From Caballeronia novacaledonica (GTDB lineage Bacteria; Pseudomonadota; Gammaproteobacteria; Burkholderiales; Burkholderiaceae): a stretch of DNA of 64,000 nucleotides. Under the pieces are notes generated by a model. That model was not told the origin of the DNA and did no database searches. It saw only the letters and a list, made by a program, of their open reading frames with translations. The position numbers and the translations under genes are program-made. The stretch spans positions 434,001-498,000 of the forward strand of contig NZ_OGTP01000001.1 of NCBI RefSeq assembly GCF_900258035.1. Direction: 5' to 3'. This document shows positions 42,729-51,282 of this stretch, in pieces (position 1 is the stretch's first letter; every line of letters begins with the position of its first letter).

Positions 42729-44228
42729 GTGAACGCACAATCGATTCTCTCCGACCTCGGCATCGCGAGCCTCGTCACCGATGGCGACATCGCCGTCACT
42801 TCACCGATTACCGGCGAAGTCATCGGCCGGGTGAAGCAGAACACCACCGCCGACGTCGATGCTGCCCTGGGCGCCGCGCGCACCGCGTTCGCCGCGTGGC
42901 GCAATGTGCCTGCGCCGCGACGCGGCGAACTCGTGCGTCTGCTCGGCAATCGGCTGCGCGACAAAAAGGAGGCGCTCGGCCGTCTCGTGTCGCTCGAGGC
43001 GGGCAAGATTCTCCAGGAAGGTCTCGGCGAAGTGCAGGAAATGATCGACATCTGCGATTTCGCCGTCGGGCTCTCACGCCAGTTGTACGGCCTGACGATC
43101 GCGTCCGAGCGTCCCGGCCATCGCATGGCGGAGACGTGGCATCCGTTCGGCGTGTGCACGATCATCTCGGCGTTCAATTTCCCGGTCGCGGTGTGGTCGT
43201 GGAACGCGGCGCTCGCGCTCGTGTGCGGCAACGCGGTGGTGTGGAAGCCGTCCGAGAAGACGCCGCTCACCGCGCTCGCCGTCGATCGCATCTTGCGCGA
43301 GGCCATCGACGAATTCGGCGCCGCGCCGGCGGGCCTCGCGTCGGTGATCATCGGCGGACGAGACGTCGGCGCGGCGCTCGTCGCGGACAAGCGGTCGGAC
43401 ATCGTCAGCGCGACGGGCAGCACGGAAATGGGCCGCAAGGTCGGCGTCGCCGTCGCGGAGCGCTTCGGCCGCTCGATTCTCGAACTCGGCGGCAACAACG
43501 CGGGCATCGTCTCGGAGACCGCCAATCGCGATCTCGCGCTGCGCGGCATCCTGTTTTCGGCGGTCGGCACGGCGGGGCAACGCTGCACGTCGCTGCGGCG
43601 TCTCTTCGTGCATGACAGCATTTACGACGAAACCGTCGCGCGCCTGAAAGATCTCTACGCGAAGGTGCCCGTCGGCAATCCGCTGGAGCAAGGCGTGCTG
43701 ATGGGCCCGCTCATCGACGTGCAGGCATTCGCGCGCATGCAGGATGCGCTCGAACAGGCGAAGGGCGAGGGCGGCAAGGTGTCCGGCGGCGAGCGCGTCA
43801 CCGTGAAGGGCCATGAAAGCGGCTACTACGTGCGCCCGGCGCTCGTCGAAATGCCGTCGCAAACGGATGTCGTGCTGAAGGAAACCTTCGCGCCGATTCT
43901 TTACGTGATGCGCTATTCCGATTTCGACGAAGCCATCGCCGCGAACAACGCCGCCGCGCATGGCCTGTCGTCGTGCGCGTTCACGACCGACCTGCGCGAG
44001 GCCGAGCGCTTCCTGTCCGCATCGGGCAGCGATTGCGGCATCGCCAACGTAAACATCGGGCCGAGCGGCGCGGAGATCGGCGGCGCATTCGGTGGCGAGA
44101 AGGAAACGGGCGGCGGCCGCGAATCGGGCTCGGATGCATGGAAGGCCTATATGCGCCGTGCAACCAACACGATCAACTACTCGTCGGAATTGCCGCTTGC
44201 GCAGGGCATCGACTTCAATCTCGGCTGA
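42729..44228 (+). CDS. amaB: ALDH7-type aldehyde dehydrogenase (probable alpha-aminoadipate semialdehyde dehydrogenase)
   Basis: A 499-residue NAD-dependent aldehyde dehydrogenase. General base Glu252 is in LELGGNN and nucleophile Cys286 in TAGQRCTSLRRLF; both blocks are of the antiquitin/ALDH7 type. In Pseudomonas, AmaB of this family oxidises 2-aminoadipate 6-semialdehyde in the pipecolate branch of lysine catabolism, and the following DAO-family oxidase matches the AmaA step. The gene begins after AAAGGACC and is divergent from the XRE-cupin regulator. Substrate is inferred from family and context. Confidence 0.88.
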   Translation: MNAQSILSDLGIASLVTDGDIAVTSPITGEVIGRVKQNTTADVDAALGAARTAFAAWRNVPAPRRGELVRLLGNRLRDKKEALGRLVSLEAGKILQEGLGEVQEMIDICDFAVGLSRQLYGLTIASERPGHRMAETWHPFGVCTIISAFNFPVAVWSWNAALALVCGNAVVWKPSEKTPLTALAVDRILREAIDEFGAAPAGLASVIIGGRDVGAALVADKRSDIVSATGSTEMGRKVGVAVAERFGRSILELGGNNAGIVSETANRDLALRGILFSAVGTAGQRCTSLRRLFVHDSIYDETVARLKDLYAKVPVGNPLEQGVLMGPLIDVQAFARMQDALEQAKGEGGKVSGGERVTVKGHESGYYVRPALVEMPSQTDVVLKETFAPILYVMRYSDFDEAIAANNAAAHGLSSCAFTTDLREAERFLSASGSDCGIANVNIGPSGAEIGGAFGGEKETGGGRESGSDAWKAYMRRATNTINYSSELPLAQGIDFNLG

Positions 44229-44349
44229 CGCATGCGTTCTGCGCGCCGCGTTGGCATTTTGCGTTTTGTCTGTTGCATGCAAACGCGCGATGTCCGTATC
44301 GGCGAGCGATGCGTGACGTAGCGGGAATTCATCGGCGAATGGAGGCGGC

Positions 44350-45522
44350 GTGGCTTCTCAAGTGGTGATCGTGGGCGGTGGGGTGATCGGCAGTTCGGTC
44401 GCGTATTTCCTTCGCGCGGCGGACCCGACGGTGCAGGTGACGGTGATCGAGCGCGATCCGACTTACGCGCGCTCGTCGTCGGCGCTGTCGGCGGCATCGA
44501 TCCGGCAGCAGTTCTCGACGCCGCTTTCGGTGCGCATGTCGCTCTTCGGCATCGAGTTCCTGCGCTCGATCGGCGAACGGCTCGAAGTGAACGGCGAACG
44601 TCCGTCGATCGATCTGCACGAAGGCGGTTATCTCTTCCTCGCGACGTCGCCCGGCGAAGCGACGCTGCGCGAAAATCACGCGCTGCAGCGCGAACTCGGC
44701 GCGGACATCAGCCTCTTCGATTCCGCGCAACTGCGTGCGCGTTTTCCGTGGCTCAACACGGACGATCTCGCCGCGGGCGCGTTCGGCGAGAGCGGCGAAG
44801 GCTGGTTCGACGGCTACGGTCTCGTGCAGGCGCTGCGGCGCAAGGCGCAGTCGCTCGGCGCGCGCTATGTGACGACGGAAGTCGTCGGCATCGAGCGGGA
44901 AGCACGGCGCGCGACGGCCGTGCGCGCGGCCAACGGCGAGACCTATGCGTGCGATGTCGTCGTGAACGCGGCGGGCGCATGGTCGCGCGGGATCGCGGCC
45001 ATGCTCGGCATCGACATTCCGGTGTATGCGCGGCGGCGCAGCATCTTCAACGTGTCGTCGCCGGCGAAGCTCGAACGCGCGCCGCTGCTGATCGATCCGA
45101 CCGGCGTCTATTTCCGTCCCGAAGGGCGCACGTATATCTGCGGCACGTCGCCCTCGGCGGACAATGATCCCGACGACTTGCCGCTCGATGAAGTCGATCA
45201 CGCGCTCTTCGACGACGTAATCTGGCCGACGCTCGCGCACCGCGTGCCGGCGTTCGAGGCGCTGCGCGTGGAGCGCTGCTGGTCCGGGTATTACGAATAC
45301 AACGTGCTTGATCAAAACGCGATCATCGGCCGCCATCCGGACGTGGAGAATTGCATCTTCGCCAACGGATTCAGCGGACACGGCCTGCAACAAGGCCCGG
45401 CGACGGGGCGCGGCGTGAGCGAGCTGATTTTGCGCGGACGCTACGAAACGATCGATTTATCGCCGCTCGACTGGACGCGAGTTCTGGAAGGCCGCCCGAT
45501 CGTCGAAAAGAATGTCGTATAA
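44350..45522 (+). CDS. FAD-dependent oxidase of the DAO family (possible L-pipecolate oxidase)
   Basis: A 390-residue flavoprotein with the N-terminal dinucleotide motif VGGGVIGSS (8-16) and the DAO/sarcosine-oxidase-like fold (NAAGAWSRGIAAMLG, GFSGHGLQQGPATGRGVSELI in parts). It starts at a GTG (44350): GGAGG at 44341-44345 fixes this choice. Partner of the ALDH7-type gene 121 bases upstream. The pair fits oxidation of L-pipecolate or a similar cyclic imino acid followed by the semialdehyde step; the mammalian FOXRED1-like style means other secondary amines remain possible. A strong terminator follows. Confidence 0.82.
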   Translation: MASQVVIVGGGVIGSSVAYFLRAADPTVQVTVIERDPTYARSSSALSAASIRQQFSTPLSVRMSLFGIEFLRSIGERLEVNGERPSIDLHEGGYLFLATSPGEATLRENHALQRELGADISLFDSAQLRARFPWLNTDDLAAGAFGESGEGWFDGYGLVQALRRKAQSLGARYVTTEVVGIEREARRATAVRAANGETYACDVVVNAAGAWSRGIAAMLGIDIPVYARRRSIFNVSSPAKLERAPLLIDPTGVYFRPEGRTYICGTSPSADNDPDDLPLDEVDHALFDDVIWPTLAHRVPAFEALRVERCWSGYYEYNVLDQNAIIGRHPDVENCIFANGFSGHGLQQGPATGRGVSELILRGRYETIDLSPLDWTRVLEGRPIVEKNVV

Positions 45523-45570
45523 CTGATAGATGACCGACAGCCGCCGCTTTCATAACCGATGACTTAAGAA

Positions 45571-45600
45571 TGCCCGGTACTTTTCACCGGGCATTTTTTT
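45571..45600 (+). terminator. Rho-independent terminator
   Basis: TGCCCGGT (45571-45578) and ACCGGGCA (45586-45593) with a seven-base loop, followed by seven T. Closes the amaB/oxidase unit. Confidence 0.93.
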
Positions 45601-45787
45601 AGCTACGGAAATAGACAAGCGGATTGAAACTGGTCTGACAGGGTTTCGGACAGGCATTCTTATCATCATCGTCACGCTGACGTGCGAAGTCCATCAATGA
45701 AATCCACTAGGGCCAGCCGCTTTCGAGAAGCGCATTCTGGAAGCGTCAAAAACGTTTTTTCTGCGCTTCATAGAAAGGAGACAAAAC

Positions 45788-45979
45788 ATGGAAGCGAATA
45801 CGAGCGCCCATTTCTATGCCTGGATCGACGACGGCGAGCTGCCGCCGGACACGAGCGTCAGTGTGTCGCATCGTTCCAGTCAGGTATCGGCGGAGCCCGA
45901 GTATGTCACCGAAATTTGCGGACGTTTCGCAAAGACCGAAGAGGAAAAAAATTCCTGCGTCATTCGCGGATATAACTGA
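45788..45979 (+). CDS. Small orphan protein, 63 residues
   Basis: A short acidic protein (MEANTSAHFYAWIDDGELPPD, ending KNSCVIRGYN) that I do not recognise. Support for a real gene is a strong ribosome site, AAAGGAG, nine bases before the ATG, less extreme GC than the neighbours, and flanking terminators that make it an independent unit (45571-45600 before it, hairpins after 46011). Two Cys residues (TEICGRF, NSCVIRG). No signal peptide or membrane helix. Function unknown. Confidence 0.65.
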   Translation: MEANTSAHFYAWIDDGELPPDTSVSVSHRSSQVSAEPEYVTEICGRFAKTEEEKNSCVIRGYN

Positions 45980-46010
45980 CGATCTTTAACGCAGTGTGTT
46001 GCGCGCGTGA

Positions 46011-46027
46011 CACGGTTTGTGACCGTG
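46011..46027 (+). terminator. Hairpin after the small orphan gene
   Basis: CACGGT (46011-46016) and ACCGTG (46022-46027) around TTGTG, followed by CTTATTTG. A weak terminator candidate 32 bases past the stop of the 63-residue gene. Confidence 0.4.
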
Positions 46028-46086
46028 CTTATTTGAACGCGTGAGAATGCGCATTCGGCGATTCATGACGAGACTTCATGAAACGC

Positions 46087-46196
46087 ATAATGCCGGCTGA
46101 AATAAACCGGCATTATGAATTTTGTGTGCGTTGTCAAACAGAAGGTCGTCGTTTATCGCCAGTGTGCAAATAGAACCCGCCGCGAGCGGGTTTTTT
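46087..46196 (+). ncRNA. Possible small RNA with two hairpins and terminator
   Basis: A 10-bp perfect stem, ATAATGCCGG (46087-46096) and CCGGCATTAT (46107-46116), is followed by about 57 unstructured bases and then a second hairpin, AACCCGC (46174-46180) and GCGGGTT (46186-46192), with a run of T to 46196. No reading frame ends between the two structures, so the last terminator has no coding gene of its own to close other than the small gene ending at 45979. A small RNA, or a double terminator insulating the next gene, would fit. No clear promoter found. Confidence 0.35.
46174..46196 (+). terminator. Rho-independent terminator
   Basis: Seven-base arms AACCCGC and GCGGGTT around CGCGA, ending in TTTT (six T in all after GCGGG). 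Classic intrinsic terminator 56 bases before the thioesterase gene. Confidence 0.9.
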
Positions 46197-46251
46197 CATG
46201 CATGACGCGTTCTGAAGGTTCTTCGAACCGCCCGGCAGACCGCGCCCGCCG

Positions 46252-46680
46252 ATGGCACAATCGCTCGCAACGCCCGCATATCAGGAGCAGCCGGTGGCGA
46301 ATCTGGATCTGGACAATCCGTTTCTCGAAGCGCTCGGCGCGACCTTCACCAAGTGGGACGCGGGCTACGCCGAATTCACGATGCCGATCCGCGCGGCACA
46401 TCTGAACCGCCAGCGCATCCTCCAGGGTGGCGCGATCGCCACGCTGCTCGACGCGGCGTGCGGCTACGCGGGTCTTTTCACGACGGACGTCGCGCCCGTG
46501 CACGGTTTCACGCTTTCCCTCACGGTCAACTATCTCGATCGCGGCATCGGCGACAAGGTCGTCGCGAAGGGCTTTCTCGAACGGCAGGGACGCTCCGTTT
46601 ACTTCGCGCGCGGCGAGGCGTGGGTCGACGATCGCGTGATGATCGCGAGCGCGCAAGGCACGTTCAAGTACGCGCGCTGA
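46252..46680 (+). CDS. PaaI-type hotdog-fold thioesterase
   Basis: A 142-residue single hotdog-domain protein, expected to hydrolyse an acyl- or aryl-CoA. The core LNRQRILQGGAIATLLDAACGYAG, cited as LQGGAIATLLD, matches the 4HBT pattern in which Gly-Gly and Asp are catalytic, but the usual His before GG is Gln. The C-terminal strands VKYLDRG-like (NYLDRGIGDKV) and ASAQGTFKY are typical. Start: ATG at 46252, or a GTG at 46294 with AGGAG six bases upstream, which gives 128 residues. It precedes a LysR gene by 17 bases and a CoA-transferase group further on. Confidence 0.85.
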   Translation: MAQSLATPAYQEQPVANLDLDNPFLEALGATFTKWDAGYAEFTMPIRAAHLNRQRILQGGAIATLLDAACGYAGLFTTDVAPVHGFTLSLTVNYLDRGIGDKVVAKGFLERQGRSVYFARGEAWVDDRVMIASAQGTFKYAR

Positions 46681-46697
46681 TCGCGGCGCGTCTCACG

Positions 46698-47615
46698 ATG
46701 GCCAATCGAAATCTCCTCAGACGCCTCGATCTCACGACGCTGCAACTCTTTCTCGCGGTCTTCGAGGAGGGCACGCTCACGCGCGCGGCCGAGCGCGAGG
46801 CGATCGCGGTGTCGGCGGCGAGCAAGCGGCTGCTCGAACTGGAGCAGGCGGTCGGCGCCGTGCTCTTCGAGCGCAAGGCGCGCGGCATGGCGCTGACGCC
46901 CGCGGGCGAAACGCTGCTTCACCACGCGCGGCGCGTATTGCGCGATGTCGAGAACATCGGCATCGAACTCGCCGAGCATGCGAGCGGCGTGCGCGGCTAC
47001 GTGCGGATGATGGCCAACCTGTCCGCGATCGTCGAATTTCTGCCGGAGGATTTGCGCGCGTTTTCGTCCGTCCATGACCAGATCAAGATCGATCTCGAAG
47101 AACGGCCGAGCGGCGGCATCGTGGAAGGCGTGGCGGACAGTCTCGTCGATCTCGGTATCTGTTCCGGCGACGCCGACACGCGCGGACTCGAAAGCGCGCA
47201 CTACCGTCACGACCGGCTCGCGATCGTCATGCCCGGCGATCATCCGCTGGCGCGGCGCGCGAGCGTCGCGTTTGCAGAGACGCTGGACTTCGATCATATC
47301 GGCCTGCATTCGGCGAGCTCCATCAACATGCGCACGCATCTCGCGGCGCGGCAGGCGGGCCGTGCGCTGCGCTTGCGCATCCACGTGCCCGGCTTCGATG
47401 CCGTGTGCCGCATGGTGCAAGCGGGCATGGGCGTCGGCGTGCTGCCGATGCAGGTGTTCGAAGCGATGGGCCGCCAGCTCGGGCTTGCGGCCGTCGCGCT
47501 CGAAGACGAATGGGCCGCGCGCAGCCTCGTGATCGTCGTGCGCGATTCGGATGCGCTCTCGCCCGTGAGCCGCCTGCTGTTCGATCATCTGCGGACCGTC
47601 GAAGCGCGCATTTAG
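46698..47615 (+). CDS. LysR-family transcriptional regulator
   Basis: A 305-residue LysR regulator. HTH at about 8-67 (LQLFLAVFEEGTLTRAAERE, VSAASKRLLELEQAVGAVLFER) followed by the effector-binding domain. It lies 17 bases after the thioesterase gene, in the same direction as the CaiB/HMG-CoA-lyase/MFS genes that follow, so it is not divergent from its probable targets. An 8-bp palindrome lies between it and the CoA-transferase gene. Effector unknown. Confidence 0.9.
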   Translation: MANRNLLRRLDLTTLQLFLAVFEEGTLTRAAEREAIAVSAASKRLLELEQAVGAVLFERKARGMALTPAGETLLHHARRVLRDVENIGIELAEHASGVRGYVRMMANLSAIVEFLPEDLRAFSSVHDQIKIDLEERPSGGIVEGVADSLVDLGICSGDADTRGLESAHYRHDRLAIVMPGDHPLARRASVAFAETLDFDHIGLHSASSINMRTHLAARQAGRALRLRIHVPGFDAVCRMVQAGMGVGVLPMQVFEAMGRQLGLAAVALEDEWAARSLVIVVRDSDALSPVSRLLFDHLRTVEARI

Positions 47616-47634
47616 AATTCAAAAAACCAGCGAG

Positions 47635-47653
47635 CGTTCGCGGTTCGCGAACG
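47635..47653. repeat. Palindrome before the CoA-transferase gene
   Basis: CGTTCGCG (47635-47642) and CGCGAACG (47646-47653) around GTT, 83 bases before the CoA-transferase start. It could be an operator, or a terminator for LysR. Confidence 0.4.
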
Positions 47654-47735
47654 ATCCTTGCCGAAATGCGGTTGGACGCGGCTCAGCGTTCGCCAATAAG
47701 CTTGTCTCCACAGTACAAAACAGGAGACAGGCAAC

Positions 47736-48929
47736 ATGAGCGGACCTCTTCAGGGCATTCGCGTCATCGAAATCGGCACGCTGATCGCGGCGCCGTTCGC
47801 GGCGCGCATGCTGGCCGAATTCGGCGCGGAAGTCATCAAGATCGAAGCGCCGAATGGCGGCGATCCCCTCCGCAAATGGCGAAAACTCCACGAGGGCACG
47901 TCGCTCTGGTGGTATCTGCAATCGCGCAACAAGAAGTCGGTGTGCGTGAATCTCAAGTCGCCAGAAGGCGCGGACGTCATCAAGCGGCTGGCGGCGGATG
48001 CGGACATCGTCATCGAAAACATGCGTCCCGGCGCGCTCGAAAAGCTCGGTCTCGGCTGGGACATTTTGCATGCAATAAACCCCAAGCTCACGATGGTCCG
48101 CATCTCCGGCTACGGCCAGACGGGCCCTTACCGCGACCGGCCGGGATTCGGCGCGATCGGCGAGGCGATGGGCGGCATCCGCTACACGACGGGCGACGCC
48201 GAAGGCCTGCCGGCGCGCGTCGGCGTGAGCCTGGGCGATTCGCTGGCGTCGCTGCATGGCGTGATCGGCGCGCTGATGTCGGTGCTGCGCGTGAAGACCG
48301 GTCAGGGCGATGGACAAGTCGTCGATGTGTCGCTCGTCGAAAGCGTCTTCAACCTGATGGAAAGCCTCGTGCCCGAATACGACCTGCTCGGCCATGTGCG
48401 CGAGCGCAGCGGCGGGGCGCTGCCGGGCATCGCGCCGTCGAATACGTATCGCACCGAGGATGGCGGCTTCGTCGTGATCGCGGGCAACAGCGATCCGATC
48501 TACCGGCGCCTGATGCACGTGATCGGCCGCGCCGATCTCGCCGACGATCCCGCGCTCGCCCATAACGACGGCCGCGTGAAGCAAAGCGCGATGCTCGACG
48601 AAGCGATCACCGCGTGGACCTCGCATCACTCGATGGACGACGTGCTCGCGACGCTCGAACGCGAGGAAGTGCCGTCGGGCCGCATCTACTCGGTCGCGGA
48701 CATCGTCGGCGATGCGCATTACCAGGCGCGCGACATGTTGCTGAAGGCCGATTTGCCGGGCGGCGCATCGGTGAAGATGCCGGGCATCGTGCCGAAGCTC
48801 TCCGACACGCCGGGCGAAGTGCACTGGCAAGGTCCGGCGCTCGGCGAGCATACGCAAGCGGTTCTGGAATCGCTCGGCTTCGACGCCGATGAAGTGCAGC
48901 GGCTGCGTGCCGAAGGAGCGGTGCAATGA
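47736..48929 (+). CDS. CaiB/BaiF (family III) CoA-transferase
   Basis: A 397-residue family III CoA-transferase moving CoA between acyl-CoA and a free carboxylic acid. The N-terminal stretch GIRVIEIGTLIAAPFAARML, in family form, GYGQTGPYRDRPGF, and the catalytic Asp168 in GVSLGDSLAS are present. CAGGAGACAGG precedes the ATG. The gene overlaps the HMG-CoA-lyase-like gene by four bases (ATGA), so the acyl-CoA product is very probably the substrate of that lyase. Human SUGCT, which activates 3-hydroxy-3-methylglutarate with succinyl-CoA, is in this family. Confidence 0.93.
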   Translation: MSGPLQGIRVIEIGTLIAAPFAARMLAEFGAEVIKIEAPNGGDPLRKWRKLHEGTSLWWYLQSRNKKSVCVNLKSPEGADVIKRLAADADIVIENMRPGALEKLGLGWDILHAINPKLTMVRISGYGQTGPYRDRPGFGAIGEAMGGIRYTTGDAEGLPARVGVSLGDSLASLHGVIGALMSVLRVKTGQGDGQVVDVSLVESVFNLMESLVPEYDLLGHVRERSGGALPGIAPSNTYRTEDGGFVVIAGNSDPIYRRLMHVIGRADLADDPALAHNDGRVKQSAMLDEAITAWTSHHSMDDVLATLEREEVPSGRIYSVADIVGDAHYQARDMLLKADLPGGASVKMPGIVPKLSDTPGEVHWQGPALGEHTQAVLESLGFDADEVQRLRAEGAVQ

Positions 48930-49864
48930 ATCATGCATACAAAGAACCGCTGATCGTTCAGGAAGTCGCGCCGCGCGACGGCTTGCAGATCGAAAAGCAA
49001 TGGGTCGAGACGGCGGACAAGATCGCGCTGATCGATGGCCTTTCGGCCTGCGGCTTCACGCGCATCGAGGCGGGCTCGTTCGTGTCGCCCAAGGCGATTC
49101 CCGCGCTGCGCGATGGCGACGCGGTGTTCGGCGGAATCCGGCGTGAAGCGGGCGTGATCTATGTCGCGCTCGTGCCGAACGTGAAGGGCGCGGAACGCGC
49201 GCTCGCCGCCCGCGCCGACGAACTCAATCTCGTGATGTCCGCGAGCCAGACGCACAACCGCGCGAACATGCGCATGAGTTGCGAGTCGTCGCTGGCCGGT
49301 TTCGGCGATGTCGTGCGCCTCGCCTCGGCGAAGGTTTCACTGAACGCCACCGTGGCCACGGCGTTCGGCTGCCCGTTCGAAGGGCGCATCGACGAGGACC
49401 GTGTCGTGTCGATCGTGCGGACGTATCGGGAGATGGGCATCACCGGCATCACGCTCGCCGATACGACCGGCATGGCGAATCCGCGCCAGGTCGCGCGCCT
49501 CGTTGCGCGCGTGCTCGAAGACGTGCCCGCCGCGGATCTGACGCTGCACTTTCACAACACGCGCGGCCTCGGTCTCGCCAATGTCCTCGCCGCGTACGAC
49601 GCAGGCGCGCGCCGCTTCGATGCCGCGCTCGGCGGTCTCGGCGGTTGTCCGTTCGCGCCGGGCGCCTCGGGAAACATCTGCACCGAAGACCTCGTGAACA
49701 TGTGCGACGAGATGGGCATTCCGACGGGCATCGATCTGCAAAAGCTCATCGCGCTATCGCGTACGCTGCCCGCGCTCGTCGGACACGAGGTGTCGGGACA
49801 AGTCGCGAAGGCGGGACGCAATTGCGATCTGCATCCCGTCCCCGAATACGTTCTTGCACTTTGA
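48926..49864 (+). CDS. HMG-CoA lyase family protein
   Basis: A 312-residue TIM-barrel lyase of the DRE-TIM group. RDG (17-19), HFHNTRG (metal His208/His210) and the active-site loop GLGGCPFAPGASGN with Cys241 match 3-hydroxy-3-methylglutaryl-CoA lyases, which split HMG-CoA to acetyl-CoA and acetoacetate. Related enzymes act on citramalyl-like or other 3-hydroxy-3-methyl acyl-CoAs. It is translationally coupled to the CaiB-type gene and followed by an ACS-family transporter, not by the leucine-degradation genes (liuA-D), so it probably belongs to a dedicated catabolic unit. Confidence 0.92.
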   Translation: MNHAYKEPLIVQEVAPRDGLQIEKQWVETADKIALIDGLSACGFTRIEAGSFVSPKAIPALRDGDAVFGGIRREAGVIYVALVPNVKGAERALAARADELNLVMSASQTHNRANMRMSCESSLAGFGDVVRLASAKVSLNATVATAFGCPFEGRIDEDRVVSIVRTYREMGITGITLADTTGMANPRQVARLVARVLEDVPAADLTLHFHNTRGLGLANVLAAYDAGARRFDAALGGLGGCPFAPGASGNICTEDLVNMCDEMGIPTGIDLQKLIALSRTLPALVGHEVSGQVAKAGRNCDLHPVPEYVLAL

Positions 49865-49896
49865 ATTCAAAAGACAAAATCACACTGGAGACAATC

Positions 49897-51234
49897 ATGA
49901 GCGATCTGAGCGTAAGCGCGGCCAACGGGCCGCAGACGAGCGAAAACACCGCGGACATCATCCGCAAGGTGGCATGGCGGCTGATGCCGCTCATCATGCT
50001 GTGTTATCTCTTCGCGTTCTTCGACCGCATCAACATCAGCTTCGCGAAGTTTCAGCTACAAAGCTCGCTCGGTTTTTCCGACACGGCTTACGGCCTCGGC
50101 GCGAGTCTCTTCGTGATCGGCTATGTTTTGTTCGAAGTGCCAAGCAACATGCTGCTCTATAAGGTCGGCGCGCGGCGCTGGATCGCGCGCATCATGATTT
50201 CGTGGGGCATCGCGACCGCGCTGATGGTCTTCGTGCAGACGGAGTGGCAGTTCTACGGGCTGCGCTTCATCATCGGCGCGATGGAGGCGGGCTTCGCGCC
50301 GGGCGTGCTGTATTACCTGACGCTGTGGTTTCCGGCGAGCTATCGCGGACGCATCACGTCGCTGCTGTTTTTGGCGTCGGCGTTTTCGGGGCTCGTCGGC
50401 GCGCCGCTTTCGGGTCTCGTGCTCGGGCACATGAACGGCGTGTTCGGCATTGCCGGCTGGCACTGGCTGTTCCTGCTCGGCGGCCTGCCGTGCGTGCTGC
50501 TCGGCGTGCTCGTGCTGAAGGTGCTGAAAGATCGCATCGATGACGCCGCGTGGCTCTCGGCATCCGAGAAGACGTATCTGAAGAGCCGGATTTCGACGCA
50601 AAGCCAGCACACCGACACCGGCCATTCGCTGTTCGGCGCGATCAGGACGCCCGGCTTTCTGATGCTCGGCTTCATCTACTTCCTGATTCAGATCGCATCG
50701 TATGGGCTGAACTTCTGGGCGCCGCACCTGATTCGCGCGGCGGGCACGCAGAATCCGACGATCATCGGGCTCCTGACGGCCGTGCCGTACATCTGCGGCG
50801 CGATCTGCATGGTCGTGGTCGGCCGCATGTCGGATCGTTCGGGCGAGCGCCGCAAGTTCGTCGCGTTACTGCTCGTGTTGGCGGCGGCCGGCTTCTTCGC
50901 GGCAGGCATCTTCGACAAGCAGACGACGCTTCTCATCGCCGCGCTCGGCGTGATGGGCGCGGGCGTGATCGCGTCGATCCCGGCATTCTGGGCGCTGCCG
51001 CCGAAGCTTTTGACCGGCGCGGGCGCGGCGGGCGGCATCGCGCTGATCAATACGCTCGGGCAGCTCGGCGGCATCGTGAGTCCGGTGATGGTCGGCCGTA
51101 TCCGCGACACGATGGGCAGCACGACGCCCGCGCTGTACGCGATCGGCGCGATGAGCGTGGTGTGCGCGCTGTTGCTGCTGTTCGGCTTGCCGCAATCGCT
51201 GCGGCAGCGCGATCATTCCGAGCACAAGGCCTGA
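49897..51234 (+). CDS. MFS transporter, ACS family
   Basis: A 445-residue 12-helix carrier closely similar in layout to the MFS protein at 27759. ACS motifs: LMPLIMLCYLFAFFDRINISFA in parts, GYVLFEVPSNMLL, LTLWFPASYRG. CTGGAG lies seven bases before the ATG. It is 32 bases after the HMG-CoA-lyase-like gene and so in the same operon; it probably imports the branched hydroxy-dicarboxylate that the CoA-transferase activates. A bidirectional terminator follows. Confidence 0.93.
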   Translation: MSDLSVSAANGPQTSENTADIIRKVAWRLMPLIMLCYLFAFFDRINISFAKFQLQSSLGFSDTAYGLGASLFVIGYVLFEVPSNMLLYKVGARRWIARIMISWGIATALMVFVQTEWQFYGLRFIIGAMEAGFAPGVLYYLTLWFPASYRGRITSLLFLASAFSGLVGAPLSGLVLGHMNGVFGIAGWHWLFLLGGLPCVLLGVLVLKVLKDRIDDAAWLSASEKTYLKSRISTQSQHTDTGHSLFGAIRTPGFLMLGFIYFLIQIASYGLNFWAPHLIRAAGTQNPTIIGLLTAVPYICGAICMVVVGRMSDRSGERRKFVALLLVLAAAGFFAAGIFDKQTTLLIAALGVMGAGVIASIPAFWALPPKLLTGAGAAGGIALINTLGQLGGIVSPVMVGRIRDTMGSTTPALYAIGAMSVVCALLLLFGLPQSLRQRDHSEHKA

Positions 51235-51242
51235 CAGAAAAA

Positions 51243-51273
51243 GCCCGGCGGAATGCCTTCCCGCCGGGCGTTT
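51243..51273 (-). terminator. Bidirectional terminator between MFS and phosphoketolase genes
   Basis: GCCCGGCGG (51243-51251) and CCGCCGGGC (51261-51269) around a nine-base loop. On the minus strand it is followed by TTTTT (A run before 51243), on the plus strand only by GTTTG, so it serves the phosphoketolase gene best. Confidence 0.85.
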
Positions 51274-51282
51274 GCCTGTGCC

